64,000 bases of DNA. Source: Neogemmobacter tilapiae. GTDB lineage: Bacteria; Pseudomonadota; Alphaproteobacteria; Rhodobacterales; Rhodobacteraceae. The stretch is from assembly GCF_014652215.1 (NCBI RefSeq), contig NZ_BMYJ01000011.1, positions 57,081-121,080 of the forward strand, read 5' to 3'. Under the pieces are notes generated by a model. That model made no database searches. It was not told the origin of the DNA and saw only the letters and a list, made by a program, of their open reading frames with translations. Position numbers and translations under genes: made by a program. Shown piece after piece: positions 8,240 to 17,008 of this stretch; the first letter of the stretch is position 1; each line of letters begins with the position of its first letter.

Positions 8240-9245
8240 GACCGATACCATTCTGCTGACCGGCGTGACCGGCTTTATAGCGCGGCATTGCGCGGTCAAA
8301 CTGCTCGACGCAGGCTATGCCGTGCGTGGCACGCTGCGTGATCCGGCCAAGGGCGACGAGGCCCGCCGCGCCATTGCAGCGGCCTTGCAAAACCCCGAAA
8401 ACATCAACCGCCTGTCCTTTGCCAAGGCCGACCTGACCCGCGATGACGGCTGGGAACAGGCCGCCACGGGGGTTGCGGCCATCGTCCACACCGCCTCGCC
8501 CTTTCCCCTGACCCAACCGAAAGACCCCGAAGAACTGATCCGCCCCGCCGTCGACGGCACCCTCCGTATCCTGCGCGCCGCCAAGGCGGCGGGGGTCCAA
8601 AGGGTCGTCATGACCTCGTCCATCGTCGCCATTTTCACCAATGCCCACCGTGTGCATGATGAAAGCGACTGGCTGGATCCCTCCACCCCCGGCACCCGAC
8701 CCTATGCCGTATCCAAGCTCAAGGCCGAACGCGCCGCTTGGGATTTCGCCGAACGCGAAGGCATCGCCCTGACCGTCATCAACCCCGGCTTCATCCTCGG
8801 CCCAGCCCTAGGCCGCGATTTCGGCAGTTCGATCAGCGTCATGCGGCGTTTCCTGCGCGGCAAGGATCCGATGGTTCCCGATCTGGGCTTTCCCGTGGTC
8901 GATGTCCGCGACGTTGCCGAGATGCATCTGCGCGCCCTGCAACGCCCCGAAACGGCAGGCAAACGCTATATCTGTGCCGGCGAAAGCCTGACCTTCGCCC
9001 AGATGACCCGCGCCCTGAAAGACACGTTCCCCAACCGGAAAATCCCGACGCGCATCGCCCCGCATTTCGTCATGCGCATTCTGGGCCTGTTCGACAGCGA
9101 AATCCGTTCGATCCTGCCCTCACTCGGGCAGATCGAGCGGGTGAACAACGCCCGCGCCCATTCGGAAATGGCGATGAACTTCATACCGGGGCGCGACGCG
9201 GTCATTGCCTCGGGGCGCTATCTGGTCGACAACGCGCTGGTCTGA
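8235..9245 (+). CDS. NAD(P)-dependent epimerase/dihydroflavonol-reductase-like protein
   Basis: An extended short-chain dehydrogenase of 336 residues. The N-terminal Rossmann motif is TGVTGFIARH, the catalytic pair is YAVSK (Tyr-x3-Lys), and a serine in MTSSIVA precedes it. It resembles the dihydroflavonol-4-reductase/aldehyde-reductase branch that reduces small aldehydes or ketones with NADPH. The substrate cannot be told. Two adjacent ATGs (8235, 8238) could start it; both lie within the right arm of the inverted repeat described separately. The 3' end overlaps the convergent MFS gene by 28 bases. Confidence 0.85.
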   Translation: MMTDTILLTGVTGFIARHCAVKLLDAGYAVRGTLRDPAKGDEARRAIAAALQNPENINRLSFAKADLTRDDGWEQAATGVAAIVHTASPFPLTQPKDPEELIRPAVDGTLRILRAAKAAGVQRVVMTSSIVAIFTNAHRVHDESDWLDPSTPGTRPYAVSKLKAERAAWDFAEREGIALTVINPGFILGPALGRDFGSSISVMRRFLRGKDPMVPDLGFPVVDVRDVAEMHLRALQRPETAGKRYICAGESLTFAQMTRALKDTFPNRKIPTRIAPHFVMRILGLFDSEIRSILPSLGQIERVNNARAHSEMAMNFIPGRDAVIASGRYLVDNALV

Positions 9246-10468
9246 TCCTTGCGCTGTCGTTGCGCGCCCGGAACGCCCAGTTCCGGGTGCAGTTGTCCCG
9301 CGATAACCCAACAGCCGAACAGGCACAGCCCGCAGGCCAGAAACACCCCATCCAGCGGTGCGAATTGCAGCGTCAACCAGGCCAGACCCGGCGACACGAT
9401 CCCCGAAAAGTCGCGGAAACTGGAATAGACCGCCGCCATTTCGTTGCGTTCCGATGGCTTGACCGACATCAGGAAAGGCAAGCCGCCGCTGATGTCCAAC
9501 AACACCAGAAAGCCGGTGCCCAGCATCAGCGCCGCAATAGCGGCCCAAGGCCAAGCCGCCAGCGCCGTGCCCAAGGCAAAGCAGATCGCCGCCCCCAGAA
9601 ATCCCGTGCGCACCGCAAAACGCACCGATTGCCGTTTCACCCAGCGCAGCATCAGCGGGGCCAGAAACAGCGTGGCATTGGCGATTGATGTGGCCAGCCC
9701 GCCGATGTTTTCACCCAAGCCCTTTTCCACGGCGAAAATCCCGACATAGACGATGAACACCGCCCAGCCGACCGAACGGAACACCACGAAGAGCCAGCTT
9801 GTGATCAGCCGTGGCTGGCTGAAGAACCGCCCCAGATAGGCCAGCGGATTGGGCGATTTGCCCTTGGCCCGCGCGATGACACGGCCATTCCCCATACGCA
9901 GATACCAAAAGGTGGCCAACAACACTATCGCCGCAAGCCCGGTGATAGCAAAAGGCGCGCGGGCATCCCATTGCATGAGCAGGACACCGAGGAAAGGCCC
10001 GCAGGACCAGCCGACGCCGCCATAGAACAGCCGCAGAGTTTCCAGACGGCTCAACTCCGGCTTGGGGATGTTGTCCAGCACATAGGCGTTGTGGCAGACG
10101 AAAACCGTCGCCGCGCCCAGCGCACTGGTCAGCAAGGCCGCGGCAACGAATGGCCCACCGATGATACCCAGCAACGCCGAAAGCAAATAAAGACCACAGC
10201 CTAAGCTATAGGCCCAGCGCCGGGGTATCAGGCTGGTCAGGATGGGAATACACAAGCCGACCATCAGTGAGATAATCCCGACCACCAGATAAATCTGCGA
10301 AACCACCGCAGCGTCTGGAAAGGCGCGATACAAAACGACGGGATAGACCGAAAGCACCGTTCCCCTGACCACCGCCTCGATGGCGTTCAGCGTTGCGAAA
10401 GAGCGCACACCGGGCGTCGCCGGGCGCTTGCGCAGTCGCAGGTGAAGGTATCGGAAATCGAAGAACAT
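9218..10468 (-). CDS. Major facilitator superfamily transporter
   Basis: A 416-residue integral membrane protein with about twelve hydrophobic segments in two halves, typical of MFS carriers. Examples are SQIYLVVGIISLMVGLCIPI and AAIAALMLGTGFLVLLD. No signature identifies a substrate. It stands alone: its 5' side is followed by a 326-base gap before recO, and its 3' end overlaps the convergent reductase gene. An export or uptake role is equally possible. Confidence 0.85.
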   Translation of the reverse strand: MFFDFRYLHLRLRKRPATPGVRSFATLNAIEAVVRGTVLSVYPVVLYRAFPDAAVVSQIYLVVGIISLMVGLCIPILTSLIPRRWAYSLGCGLYLLSALLGIIGGPFVAAALLTSALGAATVFVCHNAYVLDNIPKPELSRLETLRLFYGGVGWSCGPFLGVLLMQWDARAPFAITGLAAIVLLATFWYLRMGNGRVIARAKGKSPNPLAYLGRFFSQPRLITSWLFVVFRSVGWAVFIVYVGIFAVEKGLGENIGGLATSIANATLFLAPLMLRWVKRQSVRFAVRTGFLGAAICFALGTALAAWPWAAIAALMLGTGFLVLLDISGGLPFLMSVKPSERNEMAAVYSSFRDFSGIVSPGLAWLTLQFAPLDGVFLACGLCLFGCWVIAGQLHPELGVPGAQRQRKDQTSALSTR

Positions 10469-10546
10469 GTCGGACCTGCGTCACGTTGAACACAGTGCCA
10501 AAGCCGCCGCTGTTCCCCGCCCGACATGCGCTGTCGGAAAGTGATG

Positions 10547-10699
10547 CTATTTGCGCGGGCAGTGCGGACAAAGCAGCCGAACCCGCTCTTCCGGGGCCGC
10601 CCTGTCCATCCCCTCGCCGGGCGGCAAAGGGCGGGGTGCCGGTCCACCCGCCGGACGAACGATGGCAAGTGTCAACAAAGTAAGGGCAAGGACACGCAT
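10547..10699 (-). CDS. Possible small exported protein, 50 aa (hypothetical)
   Basis: In the 326-base gap between recO and the MFS gene, one minus-strand frame encodes 50 residues. It has a basic start followed by a hydrophobic stretch (MRVLALTLLTLAIV) resembling a signal peptide, a Pro/Gly-rich middle, and a C-terminal CPHC pair of cysteines. The ribosome-binding site is weak. No similarity is recognised, and the ORF may be chance in GC-rich DNA. The rest of the gap shows no clear element. Confidence 0.28.
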   Translation of the reverse strand: MRVLALTLLTLAIVRPAGGPAPRPLPPGEGMDRAAPEERVRLLCPHCPRK

Positions 10700-10794
10700 G
10701 ATAAAAGCCTATTGCTGTTGGAAACAGGTTCAGCTTGCCCAGCCTTGGCACTACCGGCCATCCGCCCATCGGTCGACAGGCCTAAACTTGGGTT

Positions 10795-11532
10795 CTAAAC
10801 CCCTTTGCACAATCGCCCTACGAGTGCCGCGCGCGCGTCGGGCAAACCGCGACGCACCAGAACCGGCCCCAAGGCTTTTTCTAGGAAATGTCCTGTGATA
10901 GCAAAACCTTGGGCCAGCTCTATCGCTTCAACGGGGCCCAACGCCTCTGCCGACGCCAAGCGACGCAAGACAAGAGGCAGCGGCAGCAGACGCTCCGCCC
11001 ATTCGCCTGCTGCGCCCCGACTGACAGCGCGGCCTGTCTTTGGGCTGACATAGACCAAATCCGCCACCGTGCCCGTCACGGCGCAGCAAGACAGATCCAG
11101 GCTAAAGCCCAACTCGGCCAAAAGTCCCAGTTCCCATCCCAGATAAGCCGCCGCCCAGCCCTGCCCTTGCATCTGATCAAGCAGCGCCCGGCTGGCCCAC
11201 CACAGATCGGGATGCGGATCCCGTTCCGCCAAAGCCAGCCGCAACAGGCCTGTCACCGTGTTCAACCCCAGCAACGCCAGCCGATCGGCCATCAGTGCTG
11301 ATCGCAATCGCTCCGGCTCGGCAACAAAGACGCCGAGATGATCCTCCAGCCGAGCCCGCCACGACAGCGCCAGATCATTGCCCGGTTGCAGAAAGGGGGT
11401 CATTTTGCGCGATATACCACCGCGGACCACCCCAAGATGCCGCCCATGTTCTGCTGTGAAAACCTCAAGGATCGCCGCATTTTCCCCATGCGGGCGCACT
11501 GACAGCACAATGCCCTGATCTTGCCAGTCCAT
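10795..11532 (-). CDS. recO: DNA repair protein RecO
   Basis: A 245-residue RecO. The N-terminal OB-fold begins [26 protein letters not shown], and the long helical domain follows. RecO loads RecA onto SSB-coated single-stranded DNA with RecR during RecFOR recombination. The zinc cysteines present in some RecO proteins are not obvious here. It ends the era-rnc cluster (minus), as usual in Rhodobacterales, with the DUF1491 gene between it and era. Confidence 0.93.
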   Translation of the reverse strand: MDWQDQGIVLSVRPHGENAAILEVFTAEHGRHLGVVRGGISRKMTPFLQPGNDLALSWRARLEDHLGVFVAEPERLRSALMADRLALLGLNTVTGLLRLALAERDPHPDLWWASRALLDQMQGQGWAAAYLGWELGLLAELGFSLDLSCCAVTGTVADLVYVSPKTGRAVSRGAAGEWAERLLPLPLVLRRLASAEALGPVEAIELAQGFAITGHFLEKALGPVLVRRGLPDARAALVGRLCKGV

Positions 11533-11559
11533 GGCTCAGCCAAACCCAGAAAGATGCCG

Positions 11560-11889
11560 CTAGTCCAGCCCCACCTCGTCCAACAGGGTCCGCCCCTGCC
11601 GGTCTTCCACCTCGATCACCCAGATATCCGGGTCCCGCCCTCGCTGCCGCCCGATCACCGCATCGACTGAGGCCTCATCCCCTTCGGCCAGAACCATCCA
11701 AACCCGATCGCCCGACAAGGGGTCAAAGGAACGCTGAAAAGCCCGTGCCTGCCCGTCCAGAGTCGACGATTTCACCAGAACCGCCCCCGCCCCCGCCTCG
11801 CCCCGCTTCACCACATAGGCCGCAATATCCGCCAGCCGCAGACGCGCCAGATAGGCCGCCACCCAGAACTCTGCCGCCAACCGCGCCAT
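11560..11889 (-). CDS. DUF1491 family protein
   Basis: A 109-residue protein matching the alphaproteobacterial DUF1491 family, which begins with AEFWVAAYLARL and has the pattern VLVKSSTLDG. Family length is about 110 residues. Function is unknown. The start at 11889 (MARLAAEF) matches the family; an ATG at 11910 would add MKERRAG. It lies 27 bases upstream of recO and probably shares its transcript. Confidence 0.8.
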   Translation of the reverse strand: MARLAAEFWVAAYLARLRLADIAAYVVKRGEAGAGAVLVKSSTLDGQARAFQRSFDPLSGDRVWMVLAEGDEASVDAVIGRQRGRDPDIWVIEVEDRQGRTLLDEVGLD

Positions 11890-11950
11890 CCCGGCCCGCC
11901 TCTCTTTCATCTTGCTAAAAATACCTCGGGGTCTGGGGCAGAGCCCCACC

Positions 11951-11983
11951 GGCCCTTGGGGGGCTCAATGCCCCCCAAGGGCC
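11951..11983 (-). terminator. Strong stem-loop after era
   Basis: A perfect 14-base-pair inverted repeat, GGCCCTTGGGGGGC / GCCCCCCAAGGGCC with loop TCAAT, begins five bases after the era stop. No T-tract follows on the minus strand. It may therefore be a processing or attenuating hairpin rather than a canonical Rho-independent terminator. A smaller GGGGCTCTGCCCC hairpin lies directly beyond it. Confidence 0.55.
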
Positions 11984-11987
11984 GCTC

Positions 11988-12911
11988 TTACGTCGAATCC
12001 CCGTCGCGGAAATCCAGCCCCATTTCCTGATAGCGCTCCGCTTCTTCCAGCCAGTTCGGGCGCACCTTCACTTGCAGGAACAGATGCACTTCCCGCTCCA
12101 GAAAGGTCTTCATTTCGGCCCGTGCCGCCGTTCCGATCGACTTGATCGTTTCTCCCCGGTTCCCCAGCACAATCCCCTTGTGCCCATCCCGCGCCACATA
12201 GACGACCTGATCAATCCGCACCGATCCGTCCGGCTTGTCTTCCCACTTTTCGGTCTCCACCGTCAGTTGGTAGGGCAGTTCCTCGTGCAGCCGCAGCGTC
12301 AGCTTTTCCCGCGTCATTTCGGCGGCAATCATCCGCATCGGCAGGTCGGCAATCTGATCCTCGGGATAGAACCACGCCCCTTCCGGCATTTCTGCGGCCA
12401 GCCATTCCCGCAGGTCGTCCACCCCATAGCCCCGCTCGGCCGAGATCATGAATGTCTTGGCAAAACCGTAAGCCTCGTTCAATTCCGCCGACAAGCCCAG
12501 CAAAGTCTCCGCCTTCACACGGTCAATCTTGTTGATCGCCAGCACCACGGGCACCCCTTGTGGAATCTGGTCCCGCATTCGGTCAATGATCGCCTTTGCC
12601 CCTTCGGTCAGCCCCCGGTGCGCCTCGATCAGCAGCACGATTACATCCGCATCCGCCGCCCCGCCCCAGGCTGCGGCCACCATCGCCCGATCCAGCCGCC
12701 TGCGCGGCCGGAACAGGCCCGGCGTGTCCACGAACACGATCTGCGCTTGGCCCTCCATGCAGACGCCCCGGATCCGCGCTCGTGTTGTCTGCACCTTATG
12801 CGTCACGATGCTGACCTTGGCCCCCACCATCCGGTTCAGCAGCGTTGATTTGCCAGCATTTGGCTCGCCAATCAGCGCGACAAAGCCCGCCCGTGTTCCG
12901 CCTTCAGCCAT
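11988..12911 (-). CDS. era: GTPase Era
   Basis: A 307-residue GTPase with G1 GEPNAGKST, the Era-specific switch [13 protein letters not shown]3 DTPGLF, G4 NKID and a C-terminal KH RNA-binding domain ending [15 protein letters not shown]. Era binds the 3' end of 16S rRNA and helps 30S maturation. Its start overlaps the rnc end by eight bases, the conserved rnc-era coupling. Confidence 0.96.
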   Translation of the reverse strand: MAEGGTRAGFVALIGEPNAGKSTLLNRMVGAKVSIVTHKVQTTRARIRGVCMEGQAQIVFVDTPGLFRPRRRLDRAMVAAAWGGAADADVIVLLIEAHRGLTEGAKAIIDRMRDQIPQGVPVVLAINKIDRVKAETLLGLSAELNEAYGFAKTFMISAERGYGVDDLREWLAAEMPEGAWFYPEDQIADLPMRMIAAEMTREKLTLRLHEELPYQLTVETEKWEDKPDGSVRIDQVVYVARDGHKGIVLGNRGETIKSIGTAARAEMKTFLEREVHLFLQVKVRPNWLEEAERYQEMGLDFRDGDST

Positions 12912-13596
12912 CTTTATCTCCTAGGTGATCCAGCAGCGCCCGCGCTGCCAACTGTTCCGCCGCCCGTTTCGTGTTGGCGGTCGCTTCCCAAGTCTCGCCG
13001 TTATCCAGCCGGACCCTTACCGTGAACACCGGCTGATGATCCGGCCCCGTGCGCCCCGTTTCCTCATAGACCGGAACGCCCATCCCGCGTCCCTGCGCCC
13101 ATTCCTGCAACACCGATTTTGCATCCCGCGCATCGCTGTCAGCCAGCCGTTCCAGCCGTGACTGCCAGAGCCGCAGAACCAAAGCCTGCGCCGTTTCAAA
13201 GCCCGCGTCCAGATAAACCGCCGCGATCACCGCTTCCAGCGCATCGCCCAACAGCGCATCCTTGCGACGCCCGCCCGAGATCATCTCGGAACGCCCCAGC
13301 TTCAGCACTTCGCCCAGATCGAGTTCGCGCGCGATTTCCGCACAGGTTTCCAGCCGCACCAGCGCATTCAGGCGCGGGGCCAACTGGCCTTCGCTGGCCT
13401 TGCCATCGGCCTTGAACAAAGCCTCGGCCATGGTCAGCGCCAGAACGCGGTCACCCAGAAATTCCAGTCTTTCGTTCGAGGCGCGCGTGATCCCGGAAAT
13501 CGAGGCATGGGTCAAGGCCCGCAGCAAAAGGCCGGGGTCGTTGAACCTGTGCCCCAACTTGACCTGAAAGGCCTGTAGGTCCGCCCCGATCTTCAC
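12904..13596 (-). CDS. rnc: Ribonuclease III
   Basis: A 230-residue RNase III. The catalytic signature [14 protein letters not shown] contains the metal-binding Glu/Asp residues. The second acidic cluster is in [17 protein letters not shown] dsRNA-binding domain occupies the C-terminus (LQEWAQGRG ... [14 protein letters not shown]). It processes rRNA precursors and structured mRNAs. The ATG overlaps the lepB stop (ATGA) and the 3' end overlaps era. Confidence 0.96.
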   Translation of the reverse strand: MKIGADLQAFQVKLGHRFNDPGLLLRALTHASISGITRASNERLEFLGDRVLALTMAEALFKADGKASEGQLAPRLNALVRLETCAEIARELDLGEVLKLGRSEMISGGRRKDALLGDALEAVIAAVYLDAGFETAQALVLRLWQSRLERLADSDARDAKSVLQEWAQGRGMGVPVYEETGRTGPDHQPVFTVRVRLDNGETWEATANTKRAAEQLAARALLDHLGDKDG

Positions 13597-14387
13597 TCGA
13601 TGGCCTTAAAGAAGCGGTCGCTGCGCCATGTCCAGAACATCAGCAGCGAACGACCGGCCGAGGAAAACATGATCCGGTCGGCCCGACCGATCAGGTTTTC
13701 AGCAGGAACCATGCCCACCCCACCCGCGCCCTGCGCAAAGCGGCTGTCCGTGCTGTCATCGCGGTTGTCACCCATAAAGAAGTAGTGGCCGGGTGGCACC
13801 TCGTAGACGCCAGTATTGTCAGGCGAATTTTGGCCCTGATCGACGATGTTCAGCACGTCGTGCTTTGTACCGTCGGGCAGCGTTTCCGTGGCGCGGGGTT
13901 TGGTACAAACACCGCCCAGCCCCACCGGATCATTGGCGCAGCGGGGGATGCCCTGCATGGAACCTTGCGGTTCCTTGATCTCTTCAAAGGTACCTGCCGG
14001 TTCCTGTGGCAGCGCCTGCCCGTTGAGCCAGATGATGCCGTCCTTGATCTGGACCGTATCGCCTGGCAGGCCGATCAGCCGTTTGATGTAATCCTCATTG
14101 CTGACCGGATGCCGGAACACCACCACATCACCGCGCTCGGGCTCTGAGCCGAACAGACGACCCGAAATGGGGCAGATGGCAAAGGGGCAAGAGACGGCGG
14201 AATAACCATAGGCCATCTTGTTGACGAACAGAAAATCGCCAATCAGAAGCGTGTCCTTCATCGACGCCGAGGGAATCCAGAAGGGCTGAAAGAACAAGGT
14301 GCGGAAGACACCGGCAATCAACAGGGCATAAACAATGGTCTTGATGGTTTCGCCAATGGTTTCGGGCTTCTTGTCGGCCTTGGCCAT
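13593..14387 (-). CDS. lepB: Signal peptidase I
   Basis: A 264-residue inner-membrane peptidase that removes signal peptides from exported proteins. One N-terminal membrane segment ([16 protein letters not shown]) is followed by the catalytic-serine motif [13 protein letters not shown] and the catalytic-lysine motif [11 protein letters not shown]. The [11 protein letters not shown] box is near the C-terminus. The start at 14387 (MAKADKK) has a good ACAGGAAG site; the open frame extends upstream without family resemblance. Confidence 0.95.
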   Translation of the reverse strand: MAKADKKPETIGETIKTIVYALLIAGVFRTLFFQPFWIPSASMKDTLLIGDFLFVNKMAYGYSAVSCPFAICPISGRLFGSEPERGDVVVFRHPVSNEDYIKRLIGLPGDTVQIKDGIIWLNGQALPQEPAGTFEEIKEPQGSMQGIPRCANDPVGLGGVCTKPRATETLPDGTKHDVLNIVDQGQNSPDNTGVYEVPPGHYFFMGDNRDDSTDSRFAQGAGGVGMVPAENLIGRADRIMFSSAGRSLLMFWTWRSDRFFKAIE

Positions 14388-14455
14388 GATGTCTTCCTGT
14401 TCTGGGGTTCGGGCGCTTCTTGCGCGGGCCGATGGGGAAGTCAAGTTTTGCGGGA

Positions 14456-14860
14456 TCAAACAGCCGTGGGATTGGCCTCGATCACCACAAAGGCCTGTGC
14501 CCAAGGGTGGTCATCGGTCAGCGTCACATGGACAATCGCCTGATGGCCCGGCGGTGTCATGCTGGCCAACCGTTCGGCGGCCCAGCCGGTCAGATGCATC
14601 ACCGGCTGACCGGTGGGCAGGTTGGTCACGGCCATATCCTTCCACGCAATGCCCATACGCAGGCCAGTGCCCAGCGCCTTGGAGCAGGCCTCTTTCGCCG
14701 CCCAGCGTTTGGCGTAGGTCGCCACTGTCTGCTGGCGGTATTCGGCTGTGGCCTGTTCGATGGGGGTAAAGACGCGGTTGCGGAAACGGTCGCCATGCCG
14801 TTCCAAGACACCGCCGATGCGGTCGATGTTCGCCAGATCGCTGCCGATGCCCAGAATCAT
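14456..14860 (-). CDS. acpS: Holo-[acyl-carrier-protein] synthase
   Basis: A 134-residue AcpS that transfers 4'-phosphopantetheine from CoA to ACP. Signatures are [14 protein letters not shown] and [17 protein letters not shown] with the metal-binding Asp and Glu. Its ATG overlaps the stop of the HExxH gene (ATGA). In related genomes acpS normally follows pdxJ directly; here the HExxH/ATP-grasp insert separates them, so acpS translation is now coupled to the insert. Confidence 0.94.
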   Translation of the reverse strand: MILGIGSDLANIDRIGGVLERHGDRFRNRVFTPIEQATAEYRQQTVATYAKRWAAKEACSKALGTGLRMGIAWKDMAVTNLPTGQPVMHLTGWAAERLASMTPPGHQAIVHVTLTDDHPWAQAFVVIEANPTAV

Positions 14861-15819
14861 CGGGTGATCCAGTCTTCCGCTGCGGCCATGATCTGCGCCC
14901 CAGTCTGCGTTAGCCGACCGTGCGCCCGAACCGTAGACAGACCCGATGCAAAATTCTGCCGATCTTTTGCCGCAGCCTCGGCTGCCTGCTGACGATCCGC
15001 GGGTGACAGTGTCGCCACATCCGCCAATTGCTCCATCGCCCAAGCCATACGGGCCGAGACAAAGGTGGCGTGAAAGATGCCGTCCATAGGACGAGGATCA
15101 GGGCGCAGGGGCGAGGTGAACAATTCCTCGTCCGGATTCAGCACCAAGGGCTCCTCGATGGTCTGGCCGAACAGCAAAGAATGCGCCGATTCATGGGCCA
15201 GCACCTCGACAACGGCCAAAGGCGTCTTGTGGTGCTTAGGGTTCAGCATCAGCAGGCCCCAGTATTGATAATGCGATGCCCCGTCAAACTCGACCTTCGA
15301 TCCTGGTTGGGCATGGCCAAGCAAGATATCATGCACGATCGCGCGGATTTCGGCAGCCAAATCGGGTACATGGGCGTCCATCAGGCCGAAACCTTCGCGC
15401 AACAATGCCGTAAAATCGGTCAGCGTCTGATCCGAAACGGCGGCCATATGCAGCAATTCGTCGGGGTCTTGGGACAAAGAATGGGTCAATGCCTCGGCCC
15501 CCGGATGACCAACGGCACGGATGATCTGGCCAGACTGACGAGCGCCACGCGACCGCATCTGCGCCAGCATCGCACGACATTGGGCCAGATCGCCCGATTG
15601 CAGCGTAGGGACGAGGCTGTAATATTCGGAAAAACTCAGCGCCGGGATGCGCAAACCGGCCTGCAATTGTCCGCCGAAATCAAAAAGATCAGCGGACAGA
15701 TCAAAATCATGCGGCTGTACCGCCTGCCCGAGATAGGTCAGGCTTTCAGACAACCCGATGTGCATCCGGCTGTCGGTCTGGCGGCCCAGTTCTGCCGATG
15801 GGGCGAAGACAAAAGTCAT
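14857..15819 (-). CDS. HExxH-type peptide-modification enzyme (TIGR04267-like putative beta-hydroxylase)
   Basis: About 320 residues. The metal motif HESAH occupies residues 209-213, followed by [11 protein letters not shown] and the block [15 protein letters not shown], with His250 and Arg257 (FVSAR). These blocks match the HEXXH putative peptide-modification family (TIGR04267). Some members, studied as radical-SAM/alphaKG-HExxH fusions, use 2-oxoglutarate to beta-hydroxylate residues in ribosomal peptides. They are not proteases despite the HExxH. The start at 15819 (MTFVFAPS) is preferred over an upstream in-frame ATG at 15885, which would overlap the small peptide ORF. Downstream it overlaps acpS. 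The likely substrate is the 44-residue peptide encoded 31 bases upstream; this is inference. Confidence 0.72.
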   Translation of the reverse strand: MTFVFAPSAELGRQTDSRMHIGLSESLTYLGQAVQPHDFDLSADLFDFGGQLQAGLRIPALSFSEYYSLVPTLQSGDLAQCRAMLAQMRSRGARQSGQIIRAVGHPGAEALTHSLSQDPDELLHMAAVSDQTLTDFTALLREGFGLMDAHVPDLAAEIRAIVHDILLGHAQPGSKVEFDGASHYQYWGLLMLNPKHHKTPLAVVEVLAHESAHSLLFGQTIEEPLVLNPDEELFTSPLRPDPRPMDGIFHATFVSARMAWAMEQLADVATLSPADRQQAAEAAAKDRQNFASGLSTVRAHGRLTQTGAQIMAAAEDWITR

Positions 15820-15850
15820 CCGATCTAAGCGTGACAAGGTCACGCCAAAA

Positions 15851-15985
15851 TCAAGCCGTCGTCTTGCGACCAGCCTTGTTGCCAATCTTGGCCCCGACCT
15901 TGGCCGAAGGCGCGGCTTCGCTGGCGCTGTCAGCGGTCAAGCGGAAGCCCAAGAGTTTCGTCAGGTCCAATTCGATACGTTGCAT
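15851..15985 (-). CDS. Candidate modified-peptide precursor, 44 aa (hypothetical)
   Basis: A short frame directly upstream of the HExxH gene on the same strand encodes 44 residues. The N-terminal half (MQRIELDLTKLLGFRLT) could form an amphipathic leader helix. An acidic/Ser/Ala linker follows, then a basic C-terminus with a near-repeat: AKVG, AKIG, NKAG, then RKTTA. Third-codon positions are G/C-rich, as in real genes here. A GGGA lies eight bases before the ATG. Length, leader-like start and repetitive tail resemble RiPP precursors, but the ORF is short enough to be chance and no family is recognised. Confidence 0.45.
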   Translation of the reverse strand: MQRIELDLTKLLGFRLTADSASEAAPSAKVGAKIGNKAGRKTTA

Positions 15986-16057
15986 TCGTCTGATCCCAGC
16001 AGCTATTTCTCTGACAGTTTGGCCGGGTTTTCTGGCCGCGTCAATTGTGGAGCCCGT
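15986..16057. promoter_or_regulatory. Divergent intergenic region of the peptide/ATP-grasp cassette
   Basis: Only 72 bases separate the start codons of the peptide ORF (minus) and the ATP-grasp gene (plus), so both promoters must be packed here or run into the coding regions. No confident -35/-10 pair is seen. A short inverted element, TGAC at 16011 and GTCA at 16039, could be an operator but is weak. Confidence 0.3.
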
Positions 16058-17008
16058 ATGTCCCCCACCCTGCATATTGTGACCACGGGGAAATTCACCG
16101 GCGCCACGAAAAATTTGCGTCCGGTGCTGGAGGAAGGTGGCATTGCGCTGCGCAACTGGAATTGGGACCAGTTTCTTGGGGCCGAGTCCGTGCCACATGG
16201 AGCCTGGACCTTGACGGATTTTGACAGGGTGCATGTCTGGAACGCCGAACTCGCCACTTGGCGCCGGAAGACGCTGATCACGGCCGGTCTGCCAGTGCTG
16301 AATGATCCCGCCCGGTTTCTGGGTCGGGCGGGCCAGATTCGTCACTTTTTTGCCAAAGGGATCAACAGCTTCACCTGCTGGCTGCCTAGTCTGGCCGAGA
16401 TTCCCGATCGATTTCCCGTCTTTCTGCGCACGCAGGCAGCGCATCGCGGCAGCATCAGCGATCTTTTGCAGAATACGCGGGAATGCCAAATCGCCCTTGA
16501 TGCCGCATTGGCGCAGGGCCATCCGCTGACCGACCTTGTTTTTGTGGAATATCGCGCAAAGGCTGATCCGACGCTGGGGCATTTCCAGAAACATGCGGCC
16601 TATCGCATTGGGGATCGCGTGATCCGGGCGATGACGGTGAATGACGACGGTTGGATGGCAAAATACGGGACGCAAGGCCGGGCAGCCGAGGCGACTTATG
16701 AGGCGGAACTGGCGGAAATGACAGCTTATGCCCATACAGACTTGATCCTGCGTGTCACAGATCTGCTGGGCTGCCAATATGGGCGGGTCGATTTCGGCAT
16801 GGTGGACGGGCGACCTGAAATTTATGAGGTCAATTCCAATCCCGCCTTCAGTTTTCCTCCCGATGATCATCCGAGTCCGGCCCGCCGCCAGTCTGGCGCA
16901 ATTTCGCGACAACAACTCCTAGACGCCTTCCGCGCCTTGGTGCCGCAGACGGACGGCCCCGAAGTCGATCTGCGCGATTTGCCGCTTTGGCCGAAACACC
17001 GGCCCTAG
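16058..17008 (+). CDS. ATP-grasp-fold protein of unknown substrate
   Basis: A 316-residue protein. The C-terminal part has ATP-grasp hallmarks: the strand YGRVDFG (Asp245), then EIYEVNSNPAF with metal-binding Glu257 and Asn259. An earlier VFVEYRAKAD segment and YRIGDRVIRAM hairpin match the nucleotide-binding subdomain. The first 100 residues form a different alpha/beta domain. ATP-grasp enzymes ligate carboxylates to amines, alcohols or thiols; in graspetide RiPPs they make side-chain crosslinks. The gene is divergent from the peptide/HExxH genes. I chose ATG 16058 (MSPTLHIV) because upstream residues are not protein-like. The substrate is not known; a role with the neighbouring peptide is inference. 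Confidence 0.7.
   Translation: MSPTLHIVTTGKFTGATKNLRPVLEEGGIALRNWNWDQFLGAESVPHGAWTLTDFDRVHVWNAELATWRRKTLITAGLPVLNDPARFLGRAGQIRHFFAKGINSFTCWLPSLAEIPDRFPVFLRTQAAHRGSISDLLQNTRECQIALDAALAQGHPLTDLVFVEYRAKADPTLGHFQKHAAYRIGDRVIRAMTVNDDGWMAKYGTQGRAAEATYEAELAEMTAYAHTDLILRVTDLLGCQYGRVDFGMVDGRPEIYEVNSNPAFSFPPDDHPSPARRQSGAISRQQLLDAFRALVPQTDGPEVDLRDLPLWPKHRP

Noticed and set aside
14857..15819. Reading the HExxH protein as a zinc metalloprotease
   Set aside because: The surrounding blocks [15 protein letters not shown] and FVSAR match the peptide-modification family, not protease families. There is no glutamate metal-ligand helix of gluzincins or signal peptide.
15851..16915. A single 354-codon minus-strand gene covering the ATP-grasp region
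   Set aside because: Only its last 44 codons are outside the plus-strand ATP-grasp gene. The upstream part is antisense to ATP-grasp motifs, so only the short terminal ORF is kept as a candidate.
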